A stretch of DNA of 19,048 nt from contig JALXCG010000460.1 in the NCBI GenBank assembly GCA_026991065.1, positions 1 through 19,048 of the forward strand, read 5' to 3'. This stretch comes from Gemmatimonadota bacterium. GTDB taxonomy: Bacteria > GCA-2686955. Below are positions 1-7,498 of the stretch, one piece after another. Every line of letters starts with the position of its first letter. Position 1 is the first letter of the stretch. The translations under genes were made by a program, and so were the position numbers. Below the pieces are notes generated by a model, which made no database searches, was not told the DNA's origin, and worked only from the letters and a program-made list of their open reading frames with translations.

Positions 1-218
1 GGGGGGCTGGGAAGTAGGGCCACGGCGACGAGAAGTACCCACGCCACTGTCAGCGATCTCCTCCAGCGTGGCTGGCATGGCAAGAAAAACCGCCACCAGT
101 GACCGCTGCCCGCGGACCGGGTGGTCGGTGTTGAGGTCGCTTGGGGTCCATGATGTGGGGGTGCGCTTTGCGTCGACAACATGGCCTGATGTCCCTTTGG
201 GTCCTGCGGAGTGATCAT
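1..218 (-). CDS. gspD: Probable 5' end of gspD (T2SS outer-membrane secretin), cut by the window edge
   Basis: An open frame without stops runs from an ATG at 218 off the left edge (72 codons). It begins 45 bases after the gspC stop on the same strand. The N-terminal part is Pro/Ser/Thr-rich. A basic stretch (PRWRRS) then precedes a hydrophobic run at residues 56-69 (LTVAWVLLVAVALL), which looks like a Sec signal peptide. GspD usually carries a cleavable signal and commonly neighbours gspC, so the secretin is the best guess, but no secretin or N-domain sequence is inside the window. The start is uncertain: an in-frame ATG at 182 has a weak AGGGA upstream, and a TTG at 83 would give a signal peptide of ordinary length. 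Identity rests on position and the signal-like segment only. Confidence 0.5.
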   Translation of the reverse strand, partial: MITPQDPKGHQAMLSTQSAPPHHGPQATSTPTTRSAGSGHWWRFFLPCQPRWRRSLTVAWVLLVAVALLPSP

Positions 219-263
219 GGTTGGCGAGTCGGTCAAGAAGTAGGGTCGGAAATGGAGAGGATA

Positions 264-890
264 TCAATCATCGCTCTGGCGGGATCGTTCGCGAGCTTTT
301 CGCAGGCGGCGTTCGCGGAGGTAGTCTCGACGACTTTTGGATTGTGATGGCTTTCGTTTCCCCCGGAGCCCCGGCGATCGCCGCCGCCGATGATCACCAG
401 TGAAGCACTTGACGATCAGCTCCTCGTTGGCCTTGCGCAGGCGCACTTCGGTCGGCTCGATTGAGGTCAGGCGATAACCGTCGATGGTTTCATTCAGATA
501 GTAGCGGCGTGAGGCATCCTCGCCTTTCTTCATCAGATAGGCAAGACGCTCATTGTTCTGGAGAACCACCGTGCCGAGCAAGGTGTAATCGGATGCCTCG
601 CGCGCCTGGCGAGCCTCTTCCGGTGAAGGCGCCGCGGCGATCACGCGCCGATCCGGATGGAAGAGATTCTTGGCTTCGATTACCCGGAATTCCTGTCGTT
701 GGATCCGCCGGCCGCGGTTGGGCCGCGGTTGGGCATTCTCCGCTGTGTTTGGCTCCACGCTCTTGCCGGCGAAGGGATCATCGGTCGGGATCTCCGGTTC
801 CCGTGACCACGCCTGCACGTTGCTGAAGATCAGCCAGGCGTTGACTGCCAGCAGAGCCACGTGGACAGGAAGGGATTTCTTGATTGTCAC
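264..890 (-). CDS. gspC: GspC-like T2SS inner-membrane connector, no PDZ domain, basic C-terminal tail
   Basis: GspC links the inner-membrane platform to the secretin GspD through its periplasmic homology region (HR). This 208-residue protein has one N-terminal membrane helix (about residues 9-27), a Pro-rich linker (35-65), and an HR-like region at about 70-162 with AKNLFHPDRR, YTLLGTVVL and IDGYRLTSIEPTEVRL. Classical GspC continues into a PDZ domain or coiled coil. This one instead ends in a tail from about residue 162 with roughly 19 Lys/Arg in 47 residues. The start overlaps the gspM stop by 4 bases (ATGA), and the next gene is probably gspD. The family match is by pattern and position. 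A frameshift that removed a PDZ domain was considered, but I see no conserved continuation in another frame. Confidence 0.78.
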   Translation of the reverse strand: MTIKKSLPVHVALLAVNAWLIFSNVQAWSREPEIPTDDPFAGKSVEPNTAENAQPRPNRGRRIQRQEFRVIEAKNLFHPDRRVIAAAPSPEEARQAREASDYTLLGTVVLQNNERLAYLMKKGEDASRRYYLNETIDGYRLTSIEPTEVRLRKANEELIVKCFTGDHRRRRSPGLRGKRKPSQSKSRRDYLRERRLRKARERSRQSDD

Positions 891-1453
891 GAACCCTCCT
901 CCGACTCTGGCGAAGCGGCGTATCCGGTAATTGTCATGCGCACGTCGAGTTTTTCGTCCGGAGAGCGCGGTTTCTGCTGGCGAATGATGATCTTGGGAAC
1001 CCGCAGCTCTTTCTGGTGGGTTTCGATCCGATAAAGCAGATCGGTGAGTTTCTCGATGGTCATTTCCAGATGGATCTCGGTGGGAATGACTGTCAGCGCG
1101 TCGGCCGGAATGGGATCTCGGGCCTTGTTGCTTTTGAGTTCGGCGCCCACCTGAGTAGAGAGATGGTTGACGATCTTACCCAATTCGGCGCCGGCGATAC
1201 TGGTTTCCTCGCCGGGAAGCAAGCGGGTCCGGAGTCGAGCCGCGGCCGCGCGCCGCTGCTTCAGTTCCCGCTCGACCAGTTCGGCGCGCGCCAGCGTGTG
1301 GTGAGCCTGTGCCAGTTCGAACTTGGCGTTTTCGATCGCGGCGGCGGTTGCACGACGGGTGGCGAGGAGCGGGCGGAGGCCGAACGTGGTGCCGGCCCAT
1401 AGAAGAGCCAGGGTCGCGGCCAGCCCGGTGAGGCGTTTTTCGCGGACGGTCAT
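887..1453 (-). CDS. gspM: GspM, T2SS inner-membrane platform protein (PilO-like)
   Basis: GspM is a bitopic inner-membrane protein that pairs with GspL and helps place the GspE ATPase on the assembly platform. The 188-residue product has a short cytoplasmic start, one membrane helix at about 9-27 (TGLAATLALLWAGTTFGL), a predicted coiled coil at about 36-75 rich in Ala, Glu and Arg, and a periplasmic alpha/beta domain at about 83-180 (EIHLEMTIEKLTDLLYRIE, then LDVRMTITGYA). This is the ferredoxin-like fold expected of GspM/PilO. Length and topology fit the family. It sits between gspL and gspC with 4-base overlaps on both sides. Sequence identity in this family is low, so the call depends largely on topology and operon position. 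Confidence 0.85.
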   Translation of the reverse strand: MTVREKRLTGLAATLALLWAGTTFGLRPLLATRRATAAAIENAKFELAQAHHTLARAELVERELKQRRAAAARLRTRLLPGEETSIAGAELGKIVNHLSTQVGAELKSNKARDPIPADALTVIPTEIHLEMTIEKLTDLLYRIETHQKELRVPKIIIRQQKPRSPDEKLDVRMTITGYAASPESEEGS

Positions 1454-2865
1454 TCCTCTGCCTCCCCGGCTACGTCAAGCGTGGCACAGAGTTTAAACTG
1501 CCAGTAGCCGTCTCGGTTTTGGGTCTGCGAGCACTCCGAAACATCGGTGAACAGTGGATGTCCCCCCAAGAGGATTTTCAGTTGCTGGAGGTCGTCGTTC
1601 TTCTTGGCGCGCCCGGAGATCTTGATTTTGGTTCCGTCGATGCTCAGATCGGTCACCCAGGTGGTGCGGGTTGTTTCCCGGGTGATCGCGCGGATCACTT
1701 CCAGCGGGGAGACGGTGCGGCCACCGGCGGCCTGGTCGAAGCTCTCAATGAACTTCTTCTGTTGAATGAGTTCGGCGTTCATCCCCTTTACCCGCTGGAC
1801 CTCGGGTTTGAGTTCGGACAGGGCGGCTTCGAGCGCGGAGAGTTCGCGTCTCTCCTGCACCACGTTGCCCGCGAGCAGTCCCACAAGAAGGAGGGCCGCC
1901 AGTCCGATTTGAGCCCCGATCGCAAAGGTCCCGAAACCACTTTCGTTGGAGCGCAGCTCCTCGGGCAGAAGGTTGGGAAGCTCGGAGTGAGCCGCGAGCC
2001 CCTGCATGGCCAGGCCGGCGGCAGTAGCGTAGTGGGCGTTCTCAGCACTGAGTTCGAGGTCGCTGCCGAGTGGCTGGAGGGCCTCGATCTTCAGGCGTTC
2101 ACACAGTTTCTCGGTGACTTCGCCTTCGAGCGGTCGCCCCGAGACCAGCACACCGTTGGGGGTTGGCACGCCCGCCGTATGGAGGCAACTCTGCCGCAGG
2201 GCTGCATGCAGGAACTCCGCGGTCGATGCGGGGTCGTTACCGTTGCCATTGCTTTCGCCGCGGGCGAAGCGGTGGATGCTGACCACGGTGCCCGAGTTCA
2301 AAACCGCGACCTCGGTGGAGGTTGGTTGATGGCGAAGGAGCCCGAAAAGTTCATCGGGCGGCAAGGCAGCGACTTGTGGGAGCTGGATATCCGCGAGAAT
2401 CGCCGGTGTAATGGCGGATGTGGGCAATCCCGCATTCGCGATCAGGCGGTGGTAACGATCCAGAATCCGTCGCTCGATCGCCACGATCAGGACCAGAACC
2501 TGGTCATCGACGCGCCGAAGAACCTGAAAATCGAAATAGGCATCACTCGCCGTGAGCGGGAAATGCCGGTCCAGTTCAAACTCCAGCATCTGTCGGAGAT
2601 GTTTGTCGTCCACTCCCGGTAGGCGAACAAGCCGAATCATCGGATCGCTCAAGGGGATTCCGACCACCACGCGGCGACTGCGAAGTCCGTGCTCGGCGAG
2701 AAACGCCGCCATCCGTTCCGCGACTTCATCCTCGCCGGTCACGCCGGTCAGGTCGAGTGTGAACGTCGAATGCAGCCGCGCTTCGCCGAATGTGCGTCGC
2801 ATCTCCGCGAAGTACACCCGTGCCTCAGCGAACTCAATGCCTAGCGCCTTTGCTGGCAGCTTCAA
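1450..2865 (-). CDS. gspL: GspL, T2SS platform protein with PilM-like cytoplasmic and PilN-like periplasmic parts
   Basis: GspL recruits the GspE ATPase to the membrane through its actin-like cytoplasmic domain and binds GspM in the periplasm. The 471 residues fall into a PilM/actin-like region at about 7-305 (LGIEFAEARVYFAEM at the start, VVVGIPLSDPMIRLVRLPG near 67-84, LRQMLEFELDRHFPL near 90-104, YATAAGLAMQGL near 279-290), one membrane helix at about 313-335, a coiled coil at about 336-375, and a PilN-like C-terminal domain at about 395-465 (TTWVTDLSIDGTKIKISGRA). The PilM plus PilN layout in one chain is typical of GspL. It overlaps gspK and gspM by 4 bases each. The PilM-like segments are clear enough to make this call safer than GspM. 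Confidence 0.9.
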   Translation of the reverse strand: MKLPAKALGIEFAEARVYFAEMRRTFGEARLHSTFTLDLTGVTGEDEVAERMAAFLAEHGLRSRRVVVGIPLSDPMIRLVRLPGVDDKHLRQMLEFELDRHFPLTASDAYFDFQVLRRVDDQVLVLIVAIERRILDRYHRLIANAGLPTSAITPAILADIQLPQVAALPPDELFGLLRHQPTSTEVAVLNSGTVVSIHRFARGESNGNGNDPASTAEFLHAALRQSCLHTAGVPTPNGVLVSGRPLEGEVTEKLCERLKIEALQPLGSDLELSAENAHYATAAGLAMQGLAAHSELPNLLPEELRSNESGFGTFAIGAQIGLAALLLVGLLAGNVVQERRELSALEAALSELKPEVQRVKGMNAELIQQKKFIESFDQAAGGRTVSPLEVIRAITRETTRTTWVTDLSIDGTKIKISGRAKKNDDLQQLKILLGGHPLFTDVSECSQTQNRDGYWQFKLCATLDVAGEAEE

Positions 2866-3872
2866 GGGATCACCCTCCGTGGTGGGACAGCCGCAGCGTC
2901 GTCCCAGTGAATGACTTGCACTGTGGCGGCACCGCCACCGCCGCGGCCGATGACCTGAACGACCGCGCGGATTTGACGATAGACCCGGTTTTGGGCGATC
3001 TGTCCCTCGGCCAGAATCGTGTAGTAGCTGGAAAGCACTTCTCTCCGTGAGCGGCCGTGCCCGGAGGTCAGGGGCGCGTCCTCGCGCCGAATTCGGATCT
3101 GGTCGGCTTCGAGTTCTCCATGGGTGGCGATCAGGACCGGAATGGGAGCAGTGAAGCGATTCGGTGTGCGCTGATTGCCCCAGACGGTTATCAGGTCGCG
3201 AAGACCAGGCTGAGAATCGCTACCGTAAAACAGTTCCGGCGTGATGCCGCGCACCATCAGCAACTCCTCCGGAGTTTCAAAACGCGCTCCTCGTGTTGAG
3301 TAGGGGATTTCCAGATTGTTGTAGAACTCATCCTCTGCACCATTCAGCCCGCGCAAGTCGTCCAGATCTCTCCAATCGAGAATTGCGTCCACGATCTCGT
3401 CGCGCTCGGTACCGATCTGCACCCCCAAAACGTCAAGGAGTTGGACCAATCCTTCACGGTCCGCGCGATTGATCTGGATCAAGCCGTCTTCGTCGCGGAT
3501 CGAATAGGAGTAGATTCCACCGTCGAGTTCAAGACCGCGTCTCTGCCGATTCTCGCGCGCCCAATCGACTAGGGAGTCTACTCGTTCGGGCGGATCGGTG
3601 TTCCGCGCAAAATAGACTTCTCCCGTTTCCTCGTCGCGAAAACAGAAATCCGCAGGTTCCGCCAGTTCCCGAATCGCCTCGTCAATGGCCGCCAAGGCGA
3701 GATAATAGGCCCGGGTAGAGTCGCGATAATTCCCCGCCATGTCTACCTCTGTTCGCGAGGTAAAAGCAAACTCGAATGCCATCAGGAGGAGGACCGTGAG
3801 CAGCAGGAGGATCACGAGCAGCGCGATGCCCTCTTCGGCACGGGCTTTTGCGGGAGTCATCGGGCTCGTCAA
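2862..3872 (-). CDS. gspK: GspK, minor pseudopilin capping the T2SS pseudopilus tip
   Basis: GspK is the large minor pseudopilin that sits at the pseudopilus tip with GspI and GspJ. The 336-residue product has a short leader ending AEEG, cleavage predicted after Gly15 before IALLVILLLL, and no Glu at mature position 5, which is the known peculiarity of GspK. The head contains the helical inserted region with a helix-hairpin-helix-like pattern: IRDEDGLIQINRADREGL at about 125-142, IVDAILDWRDLDD at about 160-172, and a second element FETPEELLMVRGITPELF at about 198-215. Length fits the family. It overlaps gspJ and gspL by 4 bases. Confidence 0.93.
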   Translation of the reverse strand: MTSPMTPAKARAEEGIALLVILLLLTVLLLMAFEFAFTSRTEVDMAGNYRDSTRAYYLALAAIDEAIRELAEPADFCFRDEETGEVYFARNTDPPERVDSLVDWARENRQRRGLELDGGIYSYSIRDEDGLIQINRADREGLVQLLDVLGVQIGTERDEIVDAILDWRDLDDLRGLNGAEDEFYNNLEIPYSTRGARFETPEELLMVRGITPELFYGSDSQPGLRDLITVWGNQRTPNRFTAPIPVLIATHGELEADQIRIRREDAPLTSGHGRSRREVLSSYYTILAEGQIAQNRVYRQIRAVVQVIGRGGGGAATVQVIHWDDAAAVPPRRVIP

Positions 3873-4615
3873 CGGAACTCTCCCAACGCCTCGAAAGTGG
3901 CGCCTGCCGGTGGACGCTTGCTGCGCACCAATGATGATTTGGCACGAATCTTCGCGTACTGCGGCGGCAGCGTGATGGTGTCCCCGCGGGCGGGATCGAA
4001 GTAGCTCAGGGTCACCTCCACCCCTTCCGGCAGCCGATTGGGCTGGAGCATCGGATCATCTTCCTCCGGGGACCAGGTGTCCGTCCAGGCTCCCTCTTCC
4101 GCCTCCGCATCGTCCTCTGGAACTGGCGGATAGAAGAAGTAGCGCAAGCCCAGGCGGACCACGAAAGGGGCGATTTCGACCCGCTCGAAGATCCGCTCCT
4201 CCGGAGGCTGCATCGGCTGCGGAAGCGCTCGCTCGACGATGAGTCCGCGCTCCTCCGTTGCGTCGTCCAGATCAACCTTCCAGGTGACTTCGACGATGCC
4301 GGGAACCAACTCGCCCAAGATGGGTGCTGGATCGGCAGTCAGAAAGCGCAGTGAATCGCGGCCACCGAAAAAGTACGGTGCCGGGCGGGCATCCAGGAGA
4401 ATCTTGTCGGCGACCGCCGAGCGCAATTCCGAACCGAGTTCATCCATCGCCAGGCGCAGGGCCGACTCCGCCTTCTGAGTGGTTGACTCCTCCTCCCACG
4501 CCCTCTGGGCCGCATCGAAGCCGGAGTAGAGCGCGGCCAGCAGGATCACCAGGATGGTCAGTGCCACCATCAGTTCGATCAGCGTAAAACCGATTTCAGG
4601 CCGCTTGGTGTTCAC
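3869..4615 (-). CDS. gspJ: GspJ, minor pseudopilin with acidic insertion
   Basis: GspJ is a minor pseudopilin of the I-J-K tip complex. It is processed by prepilin peptidase and sits in the inner membrane before assembly. The 248-residue sequence has a leader MNTKRPEIG, predicted cleavage after Gly9, and mature FTLIELMVALTILVILL with Glu at +5. The periplasmic head begins with the helix AQRAWEEESTTQKAESALRL and later has GLRYFFYPPV. A striking acidic insertion lies at residues 167-187, with 11 Asp/Glu in 21. The length is toward the upper end for GspJ, consistent with an added loop. The start overlaps the gspI stop by 4 bases and the stop overlaps the gspK start by 4 bases. Confidence 0.93.
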   Translation of the reverse strand: MNTKRPEIGFTLIELMVALTILVILLAALYSGFDAAQRAWEEESTTQKAESALRLAMDELGSELRSAVADKILLDARPAPYFFGGRDSLRFLTADPAPILGELVPGIVEVTWKVDLDDATEERGLIVERALPQPMQPPEERIFERVEIAPFVVRLGLRYFFYPPVPEDDAEAEEGAWTDTWSPEEDDPMLQPNRLPEGVEVTLSYFDPARGDTITLPPQYAKIRAKSSLVRSKRPPAGATFEALGEFR

Positions 4616-5073
4616 GAGCCCGCACTCCAGGGGTCCACCTTTTGGGTTTGCAAAGTCGTCAGAGAGACGTGTCCGTGTGGATCGTCAATGGGCCAGGAGA
4701 TGGTCACCGCAACTCGATAGCGCTCCAACTGAAGGGTCTGTTCCGGGCTGCTGAAGGGGTCTCCGGGCAGACCGCCGGGAGAGGACTGCGCTGCCAGCGC
4801 TGCCTCGTCCTCCTCGGGCAGAAGTTCGATCGCAACTTTCCAGCGATAGTGACCATCTTCGGTCTCTCCCTCCTCCTCGCTCTCCTCGAAAGCGGGAAGA
4901 CGAAGCACCTCAGCCATCATCGCTCTTGCCTGCAAGATCGCGCGGGTGCGTTCCACCGACCAACGTCCCGCCTGCAGTCCATTGCCAAAAGTTGCCAGCA
5001 CCGCCGTGATTCCGAAGGCCAGGATCGCCGCCGCCACCATGATTTCGAGCAGGGTGAAGCCATTGCTTTTCAT
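4612..5073 (-). CDS. gspI: GspI, minor pseudopilin
   Basis: GspI is a small minor pseudopilin of the tip complex with GspJ and GspK. The 153-residue product has a five-residue leader MKSNG, cleavage predicted after Gly5, and mature FTLLEIMVAAAILAFGITAV with Glu at +5. The following segment (WSVERTRAILQARAMMAEVLRL) matches the usual GspI stalk helix, where the family has residues such as QAxxxAxxxL. Length is a little above the usual GspI because of an acidic loop at residues 61-74 (8 Glu/Asp in 14) and a Ser/Pro-rich loop near 96-110. It overlaps gspH and gspJ by 4 bases each. Confidence 0.93.
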   Translation of the reverse strand: MKSNGFTLLEIMVAAAILAFGITAVLATFGNGLQAGRWSVERTRAILQARAMMAEVLRLPAFEESEEEGETEDGHYRWKVAIELLPEEDEAALAAQSSPGGLPGDPFSSPEQTLQLERYRVAVTISWPIDDPHGHVSLTTLQTQKVDPWSAGS

Positions 5074-5690
5074 GCGCTGTCCTCACCCATCACGCGTTCG
5101 ACACGAACCCGGCCCCCGGCGCGCGTAAGCGTGATGCGCCAGACATGTTTTTTCGCGGCCAGCGTGATGGTTGCGCCGCTGCTGTAGCCACGTGGATCGA
5201 AAACCACCGCTGGATACTCACTCCATGGCACCTCCGTAAGTTCCATCCGGGAGAACTCGACGCCATTCTGTAGCTCTTTGCGCAGGGTGATGCTGTAACC
5301 GGCGGGGAGATTCCATTCAGCATCCTGCTCGGCCAGTCGGCCGGACGGCTCTTGCTCGCTGTCTCTCTGCTCGCGCTCCTCCTCCGGAATGTAGAGGCGC
5401 CGGTCGTCGGCATCGTGACTGACCAGGATGTAGCGCCCCCCTTCCTCATCGAAGAGCACTGCGTTGGGGATGCGCGATGCCACTGCGCGGTCGCGCGCCC
5501 AACTGAGTGTGGTTCCCACTTCGCGCGCCGAAACCCGCGCCCGATAGTTGGACATGTTGCGATAAGCCACCGGCATCGCCAACCCGGCCATGATCACCAT
5601 CAGAGACATGACCACCAACAACTCGATCAGCGTGAAGCCTTCCCCCCGGGTGCCGTGGACTGGCGTCGGCCATCGCGAGGATTGCTCCAT
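5070..5690 (-). CDS. gspH: GspH-like minor pseudopilin
   Basis: GspH is the minor pseudopilin between the main GspG fibre and the tip complex. From the ATG at 5690 the product is 206 residues: a 18-residue leader ending RGEG, predicted cleavage after Gly18, mature FTLIELLVVMSLMVIMAGLA with Glu at +5, then the stalk helix REVGTTLSWARDRAVASRIPN, a typical GspH/FimT pattern. The head ends in beta strands (PAVVFDPRGYSSGATITLA, VWRITLTRAGGRVRVERV) as in the GspH fold. An acidic insertion lies at about 103-126 (10 Asp/Glu). The frame stays open for 59 more codons upstream but those are Arg-rich and unlike protein, so the ATG just before the leader is chosen even though no clear ribosome site is seen. 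Confidence 0.88.
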   Translation of the reverse strand: MEQSSRWPTPVHGTRGEGFTLIELLVVMSLMVIMAGLAMPVAYRNMSNYRARVSAREVGTTLSWARDRAVASRIPNAVLFDEEGGRYILVSHDADDRRLYIPEEEREQRDSEQEPSGRLAEQDAEWNLPAGYSITLRKELQNGVEFSRMELTEVPWSEYPAVVFDPRGYSSGATITLAAKKHVWRITLTRAGGRVRVERVMGEDSA

Positions 5691-5728
5691 CAGTGGAAGG
5701 GACTGCCCTCGGCGCCGGTGGCGAGAAG

Positions 5729-6178
5729 CTACAGATCCCACGAAACGATATCGATGTCGACCGCCTCTTCCCCGCCGGGTTCGCCGTCTCTGCCCAGGCA
5801 GATTAGGTCGTAGTCTTTCAATGGGCTTTCTTCGGGTGGATAGCGATACACATACTCGTGCTTCCATGGGTCAACGATGGTCATCTTGTTGTAGTACGGA
5901 CCATCCCAGCCCTCGACTCCGGGATCGATGACCAGCGCTTGTAGGCCTTCGTCGGTCTCCGGGTAGCGGCCCACATCCTGGCGGAAACGTTCGAGGCACC
6001 CCTTGAGAGCGGCGATGTTGGACTGCGCGACGGCATACCTGGCCTTGTCGGTCTGCTTGAATATCACTTGAGATCCGACCCCGGCGAGAATCGCCAGGAT
6101 CACAACCACAACAAGCAGCTCAATCAGAGTGAAGGCCGTCTCTCGGCGGCTGGTAAAAGTCGTATTTTTCGGCATCAT
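5729..6178 (-). CDS. gspG: GspG, major pseudopilin of the T2SS
   Basis: GspG polymerises into the pseudopilus that drives substrate through the secretin. From the ATG at 6178 the product is 149 residues: basic leader ending RRETA, mature FTLIELLVVVVILAILAGVG with Glu at +5, stalk KARYAVAQSNIAALKGCLERFR, the RYPETDEGLQAL motif, and the C-terminal calcium-site region around DPWKHEYVYRYP and GRDGEPGGEEAVDIDIVSWDL. All are GspG hallmarks. The residue before the cleavage site is Ala15 (codon GCC) instead of the almost invariant Gly. A GGGAG at 6184-6188 sits 5 bases before the ATG and decides this start; an adjacent ATG at 6175 is equally possible. The gap to gspF is 53 bases and to gspH 38 bases. 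Confidence 0.95.
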   Translation of the reverse strand: MMPKNTTFTSRRETAFTLIELLVVVVILAILAGVGSQVIFKQTDKARYAVAQSNIAALKGCLERFRQDVGRYPETDEGLQALVIDPGVEGWDGPYYNKMTIVDPWKHEYVYRYPPEESPLKDYDLICLGRDGEPGGEEAVDIDIVSWDL

Positions 6179-6231
6179 GCGGACTCCCGGAGGCAATGGT
6201 CGCTGGTTCAGAATACGTGTGGAGTGTCCCT

Positions 6232-7458
6232 CTATGTTCCCGCGGCGGAGGTCACGCTCATGATTGCACTCACGAGCGAGAGAACAATGAAACCGACGAT
6301 GACGGCCATCACCAGGATCATGATCGGCTCCAGAAGCGCGGTCAGGCGCTGAATCGAAGTGCGTACGTCGGCCTCGTAGATGTCGGCGACTTGATCCAGC
6401 ATCGTGTCGAGGCGCCCGGTCTCCTCGCCCACCGTGATCATGTGGATGGCCATGGGGGGAAAGACCTGTGTTTCGGCCAGTGGGCCGGCGATTCCTTCCC
6501 CCTCACGAACGCGACCGTGCAGCTGAACGATGGCTTGGCTGATGACGTGGTTGTCGACCACATCCTTGACGATAAACAGAGCATCCAGGATCGGAACGCC
6601 GCTGCCGCTGAGTGTTCCCAAGGTGCGCGAGAAACGCGCCAGGGCCAGTTTCTGTACCACGCTTCCAAGGCCGGGCGTGGCCATCCGAATGCGGTCCCAG
6701 GCCAGGGCTCCGCTGGCGGTGCGTTTCCAGTAGCGCAAGGCGATCCAGGAGACCGCTGCTGCCAGTAGGGCAACCCACCAGTAGTGGCGGATCATGTCCG
6801 AAGAGCGAATGAGAATGAGCGTCGGCAAGGGCACTGCCTGGCCCATTCCTTCAAGAATGCCGACAAAACGGGGAATGACCGTTGTCATCAGAAAGACCAC
6901 GGCGCTGCCGCCGACCACTGCCAGCACCACCGGGTAGATCATGCTGGTGACCACATAACTGCGCAACTCTTCCATCTGAGCCATGAAATCGGCCAAGCGC
7001 TTCAGGATGACGTCGAGCACCCCGCCGGTTTCTCCCACTCTTACCATGTTGACGTAAAGAGGGGGGAAGACTCGGGGATGATTCCCGAATGCTTCGGCCA
7101 GGCTGGCACCGCCGGTGACATCTGAATGGATGCTGCTCAGAACGGTCTGGAGCTTGGGGTTCGTGCTCAGATTGGCCAGGATTTCCAGCGAGCGATCCAC
7201 CGGAATGCCCGCGCCGATCAGCGAGGTGAGTTGCTTGGTCGTATCCAGAAGATCCCGCCGGCGAATGCGCTGGAATGGGTTGCGGATCTCCATGTCGAGC
7301 GAGAAGGAGCGTCCCTCGCCCTTGCCCTGCTTGATCTCGATCGGCAGGCAGGCCATCTCTTCCAGCTTGGCGCGCACCGCATTGACGTCCGCAGCGTCGA
7401 TAACACCGCTGACGGTTTTTCCATTCGCTGTTGCTGCCTTGTAGGAAAAAGCGGTCAC
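6232..7458 (-). CDS. gspF: GspF, polytopic inner-membrane platform protein of the T2SS
   Basis: GspF is the multi-spanning platform protein thought to pass ATPase movement to the growing pseudopilus. From the GTG at 7458 it has 408 residues, the usual GspF size, and begins TAFSYKAATANGK, matching the family start (xxFxYKAxxxxGK). It has two T2SSF repeats at about 72-195 and 275-398. Each carries the repeat pattern (LTSLIGAGIPVDRSLEIL and TLGTLSGSGVPILDAL; VRVGETGGVLDVIL and ITVGEETGRLDTML). Membrane helices lie at about 172-194, 226-243 and 377-400. A GAGAGGG at 7463-7469 lies 4 bases upstream of the GTG. An ATG at 7509, overlapping the gspE end, would add 17 residues that do not resemble GspF. 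Confidence 0.93.
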   Translation of the reverse strand: MTAFSYKAATANGKTVSGVIDAADVNAVRAKLEEMACLPIEIKQGKGEGRSFSLDMEIRNPFQRIRRRDLLDTTKQLTSLIGAGIPVDRSLEILANLSTNPKLQTVLSSIHSDVTGGASLAEAFGNHPRVFPPLYVNMVRVGETGGVLDVILKRLADFMAQMEELRSYVVTSMIYPVVLAVVGGSAVVFLMTTVIPRFVGILEGMGQAVPLPTLILIRSSDMIRHYWWVALLAAAVSWIALRYWKRTASGALAWDRIRMATPGLGSVVQKLALARFSRTLGTLSGSGVPILDALFIVKDVVDNHVISQAIVQLHGRVREGEGIAGPLAETQVFPPMAIHMITVGEETGRLDTMLDQVADIYEADVRTSIQRLTALLEPIMILVMAVIVGFIVLSLVSAIMSVTSAAGT

Positions 7459-7498
7459 GTCACCCTCTCGGCCGGAGATGACGGCAAAGCGAAGCGAC

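Noticed and set aside
264-405. Frameshift explanation for the basic GspC tail
   Set aside because: I could not find PDZ-like or other recognisable sequence in the alternative frames of this stretch; the tail is therefore treated as real, with the caveat noted in the findings.
1519-2622. Plus-strand open frame (367 codons) opposite gspL
   Set aside because: It is a shadow of gspL, which has clear PilM-like motifs, a membrane helix and coupled neighbours.
5691-5867. Extension of gspH by 59 codons upstream
   Set aside because: The extra residues are very Arg-rich, overlap the end of gspG, and would put the prepilin leader deep inside the protein.
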